Positions 26,201 to 36,770 of a stretch of 64,000 nt of DNA are shown piece by piece (within the stretch, counting starts at the first letter, position 1; the number at the start of each line of letters is the position of its first letter). The position numbers and the translations under genes are program-made. Source of the stretch: Clavelina lepadiformis (lineage: Eukaryota; Chordata; Ascidiacea; Aplousobranchia; Clavelinidae); contig NC_135247.1 of the NCBI RefSeq assembly GCF_947623445.1, positions 4,032,501-4,096,500 on the forward strand, written 5' to 3'. The notes under the pieces were generated by a model, which was not told where the DNA came from, did no database searches, and saw only the letters and a program-made list of their open reading frames with translations.

Positions 26201-26615
26201 ATATAAAACTGCTAACTGCCATGAGTGTCTAACCTTGAGAACTATTGACGATAAGTTTGTTTAGATTTAAGTATTGTTGTCTTGTAATCCAAAATAAATG
26301 GGACAATTGTTCTGCATTTAACTGCACTTGCTCGTTCAACTTCCATATTGTATCCTGAAAAAAATTCACATTTTGAAAACTAAACAATTGAGGAACATCT
26401 GTAATATACTATACATAGTGATAATTGGGATAGTGATACTCACACTGAAGGTAAAAGAAGGCATTTAAATTTTCTAAGAAATATATACATATAAACAGTA
26501 TTCATATGGAGTAAACTGGAAAATGCAATAACAGAACAAAATTTTTTACTTGTTCATGTCTTATAAAGAGCCTTTCTTCATGCAGACGACGAGCCAAATC
26601 TGTAAGGTGTGACAT
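11243..26615 (-). CDS. GAPVD1: GTPase-activating protein and VPS9 domain protein 1
   Basis: 34 coding exons run from ATG 26613-26615 to TGA 11243-11245, giving 1783 residues with every junction in phase. Exons (high to low): 26615-26550, 26354-26234, 25327-25218, 23633-23484, 23096-23002, 22911-22842, 22702-22589, 22430-22280, 21970-21816, 21534-21463, 20918-20763, 20199-20070, 19907-19785, 19692-19627, 19431-19313, 18546-18411, 18217-18063, 17928-17834, 17545-17294, 16885-16726, 16627-16513, 16249-15461, 15390-15307, 15155-15037, 14918-14732, 14592-14549, 13869-13697, 13507-13142, 13011-12867, 12612-12479, 12343-12171, 12110-11996, 11877-11607, 11383-11243. The N-terminal RasGAP domain (FVDAYKELGY, GSCAFSVVFKLF, VCPAIVNPELHG, RFNLMQV) occupies exons 2-11. 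A long, mostly disordered middle carries WSVEVLPSDSEPPD and an FDPL motif. The C-terminal VPS9 domain contains ECPWPSAQ, PGADDITPVLVFVLIK and YWWMQFTAA. In known animals it acts on early endosomes as a Rab5 exchange factor in receptor trafficking. It is longer than human GAPVD1 (about 1.45-1.5 thousand residues). Confidence 0.93.
13958..14499. mobile_element. MITE in GAPVD1 intron
   Basis: The inverted ends share GGCGATTATTTTTTGA (13962-13977 and inverted at 14481-14496). Direct repeats GATATTA flank it at 13951-13957 and 14500-14506. It is about 542 bp, rich in GTCAAAA words, and non-coding. The 7-8-bp duplication suggests a hAT-type origin. Confidence 0.8.
17834..17928 (-). other. GAPVD1 exon 18 with apparent GC donor
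   Basis: The exon ends ACATCAAG and the intron begins GCATGA. Joining to the next exon (17545) restores the conserved block (ESIEDKMRKFEIR) in phase, and no nearby GT donor would do so. The donor is weaker than the usual GCAAGT. Confidence 0.6.
23634..25217 (-). other. Largest GAPVD1 intron, no element recognised
   Basis: 1584 bp between exons 3 and 4. It is AT-rich; I see no coding segment or terminal inverted repeats in it. Confidence 0.5.
25701..26111. mobile_element. MITE in GAPVD1 intron 2
   Basis: The left end AGGGATGTGCCAAATC is matched by the inverted right end AAGGATGTGCCAAATC. The element is about 411 bp and non-coding. The terminal sequence is hAT-like, but no clean target duplication is visible. 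Confidence 0.7.
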
Positions 26616-26676
26616 TGCTCTCCAACCACTATTTACTTTTTAACACATGCAACTCCAACACAAACATGTAGTAACC

Positions 26677-26692
26677 ATATATATATATATAT
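26677..26692. repeat. (AT)n microsatellite just upstream of the GAPVD1 start codon
   Basis: A short AT run about 60 bp 5' of the GAPVD1 ATG. Confidence 0.85.
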
Positions 26693-26942
26693 GTACAATA
26701 TAATTTGTTATGTAACTACATGTATTTATCCTGTAAGATTCACAGATTGAAAAGTTTGCAAGCCAACACCTGATATGATAAGCTCCAAGCTACTGTACCA
26801 TGGCTCTAGTTGCCATTAAATGAGCAAAATAGCATATGGTGCAGAGATATCATACCCAAGAAAATAGAGCTAGGTTAATTTACCTTAAATTAAATTTTGT
26901 CGCTTCTCAGTGATGTGACTAACTGCATACTACTGTTGTTGT

Positions 26943-27235
26943 TGTTACATATTGCTGTTTTGTTTATTTTATTAAATTTCTTATTTTATTAATGTGTTAC
27001 ACTTGTTTTGCGCTATATTTATTGCGTTTCTCCTTTGCGGCCGATTACGCTTTTTCGTGCTTAATTAAGCACATGTGTCTTTTTTCAACTTGTGTCCGAC
27101 AGGTAGTTGCACGGTCAGTTCTATATTGGAGCTCCTGAAATGAGCTGTGTCAACGAAACTTAACTAAACTGTTTTTAAATAAAAGATGTGCCTGGAAATC
27201 TGGAAATCTTAGAGTGAGGACAACAAAACGTAACA
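26943..27235 (+). mobile_element. 5' LTR of a Ty3/gypsy-like retrotransposon
   Basis: It begins TGTTAC and ends GTAACA, the inverted TG...CA termini expected of an LTR. A TATATTTATT box lies near 27013 and an AATAAA near 27177. It is followed at once by CTGGCGAGCACGACAGGA, which sits and reads like a primer-binding site. A gag-like coding region starts about 45 bp downstream. The matching 3' LTR was not found in the window. Confidence 0.65.
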
Positions 27236-27277
27236 CTGGCGAGCACGACAGGACCTCTTACATACACAAAAGATTTT

Positions 27278-28385
27278 ATGAAATTTTACTGTAGCATGAA
27301 TTTTTTTACTCTCCACCTCGTTACCAGTGTGGCAATAGTGTTTTCGTCTTTTCTGAAAGAATTCAAATCCTTCTGCGACAGCTTCGAAGCATCGGATGTG
27401 GCAAAGAAACTTGCATTTCTACAAAGCTTGCCAGAAGACATGAGATTCTCCATGACCGTAAAGAGCTGTACGAGCTTAGTTATGAAGAACTCATTCAACG
27501 AGCAAAAGACACGGCTTCCGGACTATCTTCACAAAAGCATGCCATGCAACAACTCTTTCAGCGCACTTAAGGTTTTGACAAATCCGTAAGAAGGTTTCTT
27601 GAAGCTATAGCCCAATTGGGAAAAATGGTTTATCCAAACGACGAACAGCAAGAAATGTGCAGTAGTGTGCTGTACAACCTACTTGTTCGAGGACTGAGAG
27701 ATCGTCAACAAGCCTCTCAAATCTTACGCGATAACTCTAAAAATGCACAACCGGACTTTTACGCCACAGCAAAGAACATTATTGAAAACGTAGAACGGAC
27801 GCATCATGAATCACGTATAATGACATCAGAAGTAGCAGTGGTGACAGGAGATCACCAGGACGTATCCCAATTAAAAAGAACCGTCGAAAAACTTCAGGAC
27901 GAAATTTCCCAGCTGCGAAACGAAGACAGCAAGAGAACCTCGGTAAGAGAGAAGAATACTTCAGTGTTTTAACTGTGGGGAATATGGTCACATTGCTCGA
28001 CGCTGTCTCAGGCAACGTGCAAGAAACCTTCGACATGCTTCTGACGTACATGGAAGTAACAGCAATCCACCTCGGGAAATCTACCAGGTTCAAACTATGG
28101 ATCAGGACTTGCATAGAGAACGTTGAGTTGTCTGCACTGCACGATGAGTTATGTTTGGACGAATTGGAACTGTCAGAAGTTGAACACCAAAAGCTGTTTT
28201 CAGCAATCTCTTCCTATCGTGATGTATTTTCGCTGCACCCGTACAATATTGGACAAACAGAACTGGTCGAACACTCAATCGCAACTGGAAACTCCCTCGC
28301 TTATATGTTGTGCCGAATACATCAGACTCAAAAAAGTCTATTTATGCACCAGTTTAACATTACCAGCTCATAAAATTGCCGCTCA
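27278..28385 (+). pseudogene. Decayed gag and start of pol, Ty3/gypsy-like element
   Basis: A gag-like helical region covers 27278-27970 and is broken by frameshifts: the frame changes around 27430-27600. A CCHC zinc knuckle (CFNCGEYGHIARRC) is encoded at about 27963-28004, then a stop. Another frame at 28100-28310 carries the block just before reverse transcriptase (YRDVFSLHPYNIGQTELVEH), typical of Ty3/gypsy pol. Reverse transcriptase, RNase H and integrase are absent, so the copy is truncated and non-functional. Confidence 0.75.
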
Positions 28386-28844
28386 GGATATATATCCAGT
28401 GTTTTGAAAATAAAATTTCTTGAAAACAAAGACCAAAGTGTGGTAAAACCTTTCTTGGCAGTGACCATTTGTTAAATGCAGTAACTGCACCAAAAAGTTT
28501 TTTAAAACAAGTTTTGGATTACTACCAATCACATAGGCCTATCTAGCTTACAAAACAAAAAAATTTACATCTATTTGAACTTATGGGTGCTCAAACGATG
28601 AGGAATCATCACCGACTTTAAATTCTGCAAAGATTATCCTTCTTCCAGGAATAAAGATTGTGATACCATTCATTTTTCAATAAAAAATACTTGAAGTATA
28701 GGCTATATAGAAATAGTCACTCTTTCTCTTCGTGGAATTCTCGAACTGAAAGTAAATTAGTGCCATTTGAGCAATGTCAAAATGCAGTTAAAAAGAATGA
28801 GAGCAATTAGATGTAAAATCCTGTGACCGAGTACAATACAGCTC

Positions 28845-28905
28845 GGTAGCTGAAAGGTTTGAGCGCCACCATTGTAATGCCCTTGGACAGAATATTAACA
28901 ACGCT
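28845..28905 (+). repeat. Possible tRNA-derived SINE head
   Basis: CTCGGTAGCTGAAAGGTTTG followed by AGCGCC resembles a tRNA A-box region and aligns with the inverted segment at about 31095-31165. Weak evidence; the B box is not conserved. Confidence 0.3.
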
Positions 28906-28979
28906 TGCTCCTGCAGCAAGTTTTCAGCAAGATCTTGAGTGCATCAAACAACCAAATAACAAGAGGGTGTGCAAAAATT

Positions 28980-29690
28980 CTCAGACCTAATAGAAGTGCG
29001 TACTTAGGTGTGCAACATAGTAATGTACAAAGCTTGACTTATTCAATCTTTAAATCAATTGAAAATTGAGTGCACAGAAGTTCTGTCAAAGTCATTAAGT
29101 GCAAAATAACGCACCTTAATTGTGGCACTAAAGCTTATGAAAAGCAGTATTGAGTGCACCTATGCCAAACTCTGCAGGGGTCTAGTGCAGAAGTGCACAT
29201 CCAGACTACCAGATGTTGTCACAATTTGAGTAGCTGGGGCCTAGTATACAAAGGCATCTTGTGCTTGCGCACATCTGCACTAGATCCCTCTGCAGTCTGG
29301 CTTTCCAGGAGTTGCAGATGTGCACATAGATGAGAAGCCTTAATTCTTGGTATATTTTTTATAAATTGGCATTCAAACAACTAGCTTTTCTCTGTTTTTT
29401 TATCTGAATTTTGGCGTACACGTTAATTAATCTCTTGCGTGCAGCTGCCACACTTTCCAATAGCCCATGGAGCATGGGTGCGCTACAATGTTTGGATGCA
29501 TTTAAAGTGCGCAATTACTTAGTGTTCTATCCAACTTGGCTTTAATTCAATCCCTAAATTAATTAAAAAAATGCATACCGATAGTGCATACAAGTTTAGT
29601 CCAATAGATTAAAGCGCGTTACTGTACCTCATGCCTCATGGTAAACAGCATTAACTGCGTCAGTGCCAAACTCTGCAGTCTGGTCGAAAA
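28980..29690. repeat. Dispersed repeat, copy 2 plus partial copy 3
   Basis: Segments at 29065-29180 and 29349-29470 match the copy at 3160-3790 in order and orientation. 29594-29690 repeats the first segment again, including the words around CAGCATTAACTGCG and GCCAAACTCTGCAGTCTGG. Confidence 0.6.
29170..29303. repeat. Inverted repeat, arms about 28 bp
   Basis: CTCTGCAGGGGTCTAGTGCA at 29170-29189 and the following AGAAGTGCAC are mirrored, inverted, at about 29267-29295 with few mismatches. The loop is about 70 bp. It lies inside the dispersed repeat copy 2. Confidence 0.7.
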
Positions 29691-29989
29691 GCTTCATTCA
29701 TTCATTTTATTTTTCGCTTTAAATGTGGAACGAAAAAATGTGCTGTCGCAGGTGGTCGCAAACATATAACCAATAGCGATGAGCTGACGTTCTTCGCAAA
29801 AAAGGAACGTTTAACACATTCTATGATGGCTGGTTTATCCAACATGTTTGAAATACCTACAGTGAGTGAGTTCATTGTCATCCTGTCCCTAATCTGATAG
29901 GTTCGCCGCATAAACTCTGTGCGGGTAGCTAATGTCGCCGCGCATTCGGCGTTCCCTACGCCTACATACATGATGTTTCATCCCAACAC

Positions 29990-30235
29990 TGCGGCTTACT
30001 AGAGACCTCTCTAAACATTGTTAGACTAGAGGACTAAAAAATATAAAGAAGATTAAGGCAACTAAGGAAGCAGTATTCTATAGACATCTTATGACTCCTT
30101 ACTTCTCTTGGCCTAATTAGTTTTCTTAATTCTCTAAGCTCTCTTAGTCCTCTAAATTCTCTTAGTCCTCTTAGTCCTCTTAGTCCTCTTAGTCCTCTAG
30201 CGGTATTTAGAGATTTTGGTTTACTAGGCCTACTT
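29990..30235. repeat. Small palindromic element with internal 9-bp tandem repeat
   Basis: The outer arms share TCTCTAAA...CTAGAGGACTA in inverted orientation (about 30006-30036 and 30145-30210). Inside the right arm (TCCTCTTAG)n runs about 30142-30198. Confidence 0.55.
30142..30198. repeat. (TCCTCTTAG)n minisatellite
   Basis: About six 9-bp units, the later four nearly perfect. Confidence 0.85.
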
Positions 30236-31079
30236 CAGCATAGCCAAACCAAAATTGAAAAAAAGAAGATCAAAAAAGAGCAAGGTCGTTCTAGAATTTA
30301 AACACACTGCTAATTTACTAACAGAAAAATAATAAAGATTAACAAAAAAATTTAGAAAACTCGAACGTTTAAAATTTTAAGCAAATAGTTTATATTTCAC
30401 TTGTGTTTGTAAATCCGTTGCCACAATTTACATTCCAAACTGAGTAGGCTATACGCAGTTCCGCGGTAATATCAGTTATTGCAATAATTTCACTGTAAGT
30501 TATCTGTATTTGAACCAATATAATATAGCGACGAATTAAATTATTTGGTTAAAATGTTTTCGAATTAAACTGAAACCTGGCAGATAGATTAAAACTTAGG
30601 GGCTTAGATTGCTGTGTATTAAAACAGCTCAATCTAGTTTAAAAACGTTAATTTTAATGGCAACACGGTATCGCTCACTTGGGCATTTATCGCAGATTGC
30701 ACTTTTTGTCTAGTATTGCGATAATATTGCAAACTTTATTGCTCATTGACGTAGTTCTAAAAATTCTATTGTTATTTCCGTGATTAGTATGGTATGTGAA
30801 AATTTTATACCACCTACGACTTTGGGTATGATATGGGGTATGGAAAGCTATATTCTGAGGTAATTTTTGCCCGACTTGAACCTGGCGATGGTTCCTCACC
30901 GTTCCTGCCTCGGTTACAGAGCTAGCGTTTGTGCAAGTTTCGATTGACACGCAGATTTTTTATTTGGTTTTAGATTTTTTATAGCATATTGACCAAATTA
31001 GAAGTGTTCACCAAGACCACTGAACATTAGCAAGCCTGGATTATACAATACAATATGCATTGCCCAAGCGCATTACAAT

Positions 31080-31190
31080 AGTAGGCTTATAGTGTCAATG
31101 GGTATGGAATTCGGGCCGCATTATTGCGAGCACAGCGCTTTTAACCGGTCGGCTACCGAGTCAACTGGCTAGAGTCTAGCCGTTAGTCTA
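31080..31190 (-). repeat. tRNA-derived SINE-like sequence
   Basis: Read on the minus strand: CTCGGTAGCCGACCGGTTAA, then AAGCGCTGTGCTCGCAATAA, then GGCCCGAATTCC. These resemble a tRNA A box, anticodon arm and decayed B box at the right spacing. Acceptor pairing is poor, so it is more likely a SINE head or tRNA pseudogene than a tRNA. Confidence 0.4.
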
Positions 31191-33837
31191 AACAAATATT
31201 TATGAAAAATTATGTCACCTCTGTCTTCTATCTTATTTATACAATTAGGTCTATCAGTCTACTCTACACAGAATCGCAGTTTGAAACATCAAAAAATCTA
31301 AAGTTATGCGATTTTCGGTTTTTAGCTTTGTTATAAACTTAATAATTTAACAAGGAACCTAAAAAGATGATGTAGGAAGCTATTAACTCGAGTCGTTACA
31401 GACTTATAAGATGCATATTAGCTTATTACTTATTGATATGCCTATTACTGCTTACTTCATTTACATCTCGTACAACTCAAAGTTACTTAGCAGATCCCGA
31501 TCAAGATCTTTTTCAAAACGCATGTAAACAAATCACCCTGAGTTGAAGCTTAAAATCCATCTTTAAGTGCTTGTGATGTTCCCAGGGCATGGACACCGCT
31601 TGTTCTAATTATCACTAATCACTTTATACCATGTCACATCAAAATGTTCACAGCCGTTCTTTGACACACATAAAAGGTTTCCAAGTTTAGTTGATGCAAA
31701 GGTGCTAATGAAACGTCAGCGCAGCACCCAGCTTTGCTTTCATGTAACTTATATTTTTATCAACTTAATCCACACTTCGTATAATTCGAAGTAATTTAAC
31801 GGGTTTTTCACATTCTTATTTTTAATGTCCAGTAATAACCAATTTGTTCAGCGATAAAGAAGACTTGTGCAGTGGGAAACAGCAAAATGTGCAATATTAA
31901 AATATCTTGTTGTTAAATTACTTGTAGGTGCTCCTCTTACAGTAATTACAGTATGTAGAGCCTCTTGTTTGGAAATTATTTATTAGAGATGTTTAATATA
32001 ACGTCACAATGCCTGGCAATGATGAATATTACAGCAGACATGTTTTCTCAGCTTCGAGCTAAAAAAGTTTCCTGTCTGTCTCATGCACAGCTTAAAAGAA
32101 AGTCGTTGTATTAGCAATGTACTTAGAGTGGCTTATATATTATGAATCTCTTAGCCGCATTTCACTTGCGAGAAAGTGCGTTGGAACAGTTCGAAGAAAA
32201 TTAGCAGAAATAATGTCATTTCCACCTTCTGAAACATAGTGTGACTCTTGTTATTTACGAGTCTTTCAGATCCGTAGCAAGCACACTGCAAAAACTGTTT
32301 TTGAGCTGTGCTTGAGACAAAAAGTCTATACTCTATTAAACACTATAGCAATGACAGCATGCCTTGCTTTCTAACAAGATGCTACACGAAGTAAACAAAA
32401 ATTACAATAGCTTTCTCCTTTGCGGAATAGATTAGAATAGACTGCCACGGAAGCTGAGGAATGTATTAAATTACTTCGAATCATATCCGAATTTCAAGTT
32501 ATTAAAACGTCGTTAAATGACAAAAATACTCATGAAGGCATAATGGATGTTTCAAATTTGTTGTAGTTGTTGTTAGTTATAATAACACAAACTAATGGTT
32601 GTAAATTTAGAGCACAACGAATGCTGCACCAAATAAAGTCGGAATTGTAACATTTTAATGCTAATATTAGGCTAAGTTAAAATGACAATAAACATTCAAT
32701 ATCTATGTCCAGTCACTATTTGCTTTTATTAACAATACTTTATCGTAAATGTCCAGCGCTAAAGAAGTATTTTCAAAAAAGTTTTGGATCATCACATAAT
32801 ATTTTAAACACTATTTTTCAAACACTACATATTGTGCATTTTGACGCTCGATTGTGGTAAATATATAGCTATAATTGAAAACATAAGCTAAAAAAATCTG
32901 CCTCTGTTTCACCGACAAAAATTGTAACCTACGTTCGAAGCTATTTTCAGAGATTTCTTGTTAACCTAACTTAAATGTTATAACATAGTAATCTAAACCT
33001 AACCTAAATTTACCTTCTAATCTAAATCTAACTTCAGTTAAACCCTAAATAACTAAAACCAACTTTTTTTATGCTCGTTCTTCTAACCTAACCTATCCTA
33101 ACCTTCTTCGAGTCTATATTTAAGAACGGGATGCGTGACCTACTTAAGGTGAAATAGTCACTTCCTAAAACATTATTTTGAAAGGATTATGATATGGTGC
33201 ATAAAAAGGCTTTATAATAATTTGGTTGCATTACTTTGCACAACACACTTTTCCTGGTAGCCTAATACTTCGCTTCAAAGAATACTATCAGTACTGACGG
33301 AATTGTTCTCAAGCAGTTTTGCGTCCCCAATTCTTGATTGTTATGAACATGAAGCGATCAGCCGTGGGATTCAGCCGGTTGGCACTGGTTTGCGCGAACA
33401 GATTACAAAACTTTTGAGAGTGTGGTTAGGCCGGTTGCCGCCAGTATAATGCACTGTTGGTCTTTGCAAATAAAAAACGATTGCAAATTTTTGTAATGTA
33501 TAATGTAATTGCCGTCATGTAAGGCATGTGCATTCTATACTTAATCAAAATAGAAAACGGTAACATTTTCGTTGCCAAATATTTGCATTGGATCTGCAGT
33601 CGAACTTATAACCTAATTCCAGTGACAGTAACGTGAAGTTATCCTATAGATTGTATAGAAGCATTTATTAACTCATCAATACCATTAAACCGAAAATTTA
33701 AAAATATTTAAACTTTGACGATTTATAGATTATATAAATAAATATAAATAAATATTACATAAATAAGAAGCATAAAAAAGTAAATTTGCAAAACAATAAT
33801 ATTGAAAATTAAATGTTGCATAGTAGCCTAATCAGAC

Positions 33838-36770
33838 TTAGGCAAGAACAAGAACATCTTCTTTGTGAGACTTTGCCAGCATGGTTTCTTCAACTGTTTT
33901 CTTTGCTATATGACCTGACGAATCGTCCCCAACACGATATGTTTGCGGTGATTTTACGAAAAGTTCTTGAATTTCCTTCAACGACCTTCCTTTGGTTTCT
34001 GGCAATTTCCACCAGGCATAGCTGGCAATCATGAAATTAATCACCCCAAATCCCCAAAACACTGCATGCGAACTTGTGTATAACTGCACAAAAATATACA
34101 ATATAATCTGCTATAAACAGCCTTGATAAGGATAAGTTAGAACATAATTTCCAGTCTAAGAACGTGATACAAAAAACTTACTGATAAAAGAGGAAACGAC
34201 TTGACGACGACAAAAGAAAATAAGTTGTTGGAAAAGGTAGCAAGCCCACCAGCAAAATCTCTCGTTTGCAGCGGAATTAATTCGCCAATCGCCGTAAAAG
34301 GTACAGGACCAAGGCCAAGTGCAAATAGTACGATAAACATCACTGAACTTATCAAAGCTATCCATGCTGAAACTGCATGTTAGAAAGATTAAAAACTTTC
34401 CGTCACCACACCTAGACACGATTGTTAAATGTTAAACAATAAAGAAACAGCTTAAAACATCTGAATGCTGTTAATATGGTTGCCAGACATTGAAAGCTTG
34501 GGGAAATATTTTTATTACGGAAGTCTTTTTTATCGTACTGTAAATGTAGGCTTTTGTCTTTGCCCCACACAATTCATAGTGAAAACTAAACAACGTTGGG
34601 ACTTTGTATGCTAATTTGGGAAAGATATCGGCAACAGCTAATCAAAACGCGCCATTAGCATGTATATAACATGTTACACTTATCAGTTAAGGCAGATATA
34701 GGAATAAGTTAGTAGGCTACCTTCAAACGAACATTTTGCTTCGTTAGAGTCGTAATGATAAAAGTGATCATTTTGTCCATTAATATCAACATGTAATCCT
34801 GCATAATGTGTTGTGTTTGGCGTTCCAGGAAAATTGCCCTCTGACATATTTTGTGTGGGTGCTTCGAGAGAGGTCTTGCAGGTAGAAATAAAGTACATGC
34901 AAACGCCAAGCAATGCAAAACAAAATCCGCATCCGACGCTGGATACAAGAAACAATTTTCTTCGGCCAAGTTTGTCCATTAGAAACATTGATACAAACAA
35001 GCCCAAGATTTGGACAGATCCAAGCATAATGGACGGAAAATTTTCTGAAACGTAATGCACTCAGTCAATTACAACAGTTGGAATATAATCAAAGTGAATA
35101 ATACAATAGGAGCAATAGGTCTACATGACAAGAAAGAACTAAGGCCAAGAAATAACTCTATATATCCATAATAGTGGATCAAAACATGTATTGCCGTATG
35201 GAATAAGGTTCAAATCTATACCAAATCACAATGAAACTTAATCACCGTCATCAAAGTTTGCGGCGTGGAATATGCTGTGAACATAAAACATCAGAGCATT
35301 AATCCCAGATAGCTGCTGTGATGAATTTAAGACAACAACTATCACCAGTGGGCGATAAAAAAGAGGATCTAAAATATCTTTCATTTCAAAACGTTTCTGA
35401 AATAATGAAAACGTTTATTTAGCAATTGTATAGCCTAGTTAATTTTCTGGATTATATAAACTATACTTCCGATTGCATTAACACAAAAAAAGGCTAGATA
35501 TAGTGAGACGTCGCACTAACTTCATTTTCTAACTGAGACTCTTGAATGTTCGCTATTCGTAGCTTGATTTCATTTAGCGGCGTGGCACTGCCAAGCAAAT
35601 GCTTGAACGCTTTTTGAGCGTCATAGTTGTTTTTCTTCTTAACCAACCAAAAAGGGCTTTCCGGCAAAATTGAACAAAGAATAAGCGAAATGGATGCTTC
35701 AATATATAATGGAGAACTACAATTAACTAATTATCATTAAGATACATCAATGTGACAAATAACTTAGGCTGACATTAATTATACTCCAATAAGCAGGCAC
35801 TACATGATCATATTTTGCATGATAAAATGATAAATAAAACAAGAACATTAAATATAGTAAAAAATAAAATCAATGCGTTTTTAATGATAAGCTATCATGG
35901 CACACATATTTCTCACCACAAATAATTCCAATTTCCGCCAGATGAGGCCACCGAAAAACAATTCCAAAAGCATAACCAGCCATGATACCGATGGCCAAAA
36001 ATAAATTAATTGATGCTCCTAACAAACCACGAATAACCGTAGGCCCTACTTCGCCGACATAAACCTAATGAAGATAATAAAAATAAAAAAAACAGCAAAA
36101 TTCACTTAAAAGATAATCGCAAAAACGAGAAGAAAAGGCACAAATTTAAAACCTATTCTCTTCCCATTTAAATAAAACGTTATCGTCAGTAGTAAACAAA
36201 TCCGTTTTTAAAGTGTACTTTTGACAAGTCAAAATCTCTCACGAAAACACTTAGAACGACATATACGCACCGGTACCACGGTAATTGTAATTCCATATGC
36301 CAGTCCAGTGAGGAGCCGTCCGATATATAACAAAGCAACTGTTGTATGGGAGAAAATAAACACCCATCCCGAAATGTACAAGATCATGTTAAATTTCATT
36401 GTTACGAGTCGTCCTAATCTTTCCATTAGCGGCCCACACACCAAACTGCCAACCATTGCACCTATTGTGAGTAAACTCTTTAAAATAAGAAAAAAAGGCA
36501 TAAAAAGCGCGGAAAATGTTGATTCTAAACCAAGGTTGCCAGTACAATACAAAAATTAAATGCTCAGTTTTGGAAAAACACGGTTGTAATGACAAAATGA
36601 GCGCACTTACCCCAAACCATGATATCTCGTCCAGTGTTAAATTAAGTTTTGTTTCTGGCCCAGTAAAGTCTCTTACGGCGGGCGACGTAAAACCAATGCA
36701 ATAGCCAGTGTGGAAAACTTGCAAACAAGCTATCAGGCTGATTGTGACAGCTCTTACGTGGTGATGCCAG
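33838..36770 (-). CDS. SLC2-family facilitative sugar transporter, first coding exon not located
   Basis: Eight coding exons, high to low: 36770-36611, 36477-36271, 36064-35917, 35726-35521, 35396-35246, 35044-34721, 34372-34182, 34083-33838 (stop TAA at 33838-33840). All junctions are in phase; about 544 residues are accounted for. Family motifs seen: GYCIGFTSPA (TM1), GPLMERLGR (TM2-3 loop), GRLLTG (TM4), PESPFWLV (after TM6), QQLSGINA (TM7), DKLGRRKLF (TM8-9 loop), GPVPF (TM10), PETKGRSLKEIQE (C-terminal). The exon at 34721-35044 adds a long exofacial loop with NMS and NTT glycosylation sites between TM9 and TM10, as in class III GLUTs (6, 8, 10, 12) and insect Tret1-like proteins. The substrate is not predictable. 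The exon carrying the ATG should lie just upstream of 36771. Confidence 0.88.

Larger units (their letters stand above)
28386..33837. other. Repeat-rich intergenic stretch
   Basis: It lies between the retroelement remnant and the SLC2 gene 3' end. It holds dispersed repeat copies, a long inverted repeat, a small palindromic element with a 9-bp tandem repeat, and tRNA-like SINE fragments. An 89-residue open frame on the minus strand (29702-29971) has no family I recognise. From about 31250 to 33830 I see no gene. Confidence 0.55.

Noticed and set aside
29702..29971. 89-residue minus-strand open frame with a coding-like look
   Set aside because: Could be a transposon fragment, but I recognise no family and the edges are not supported by any repeat boundary.
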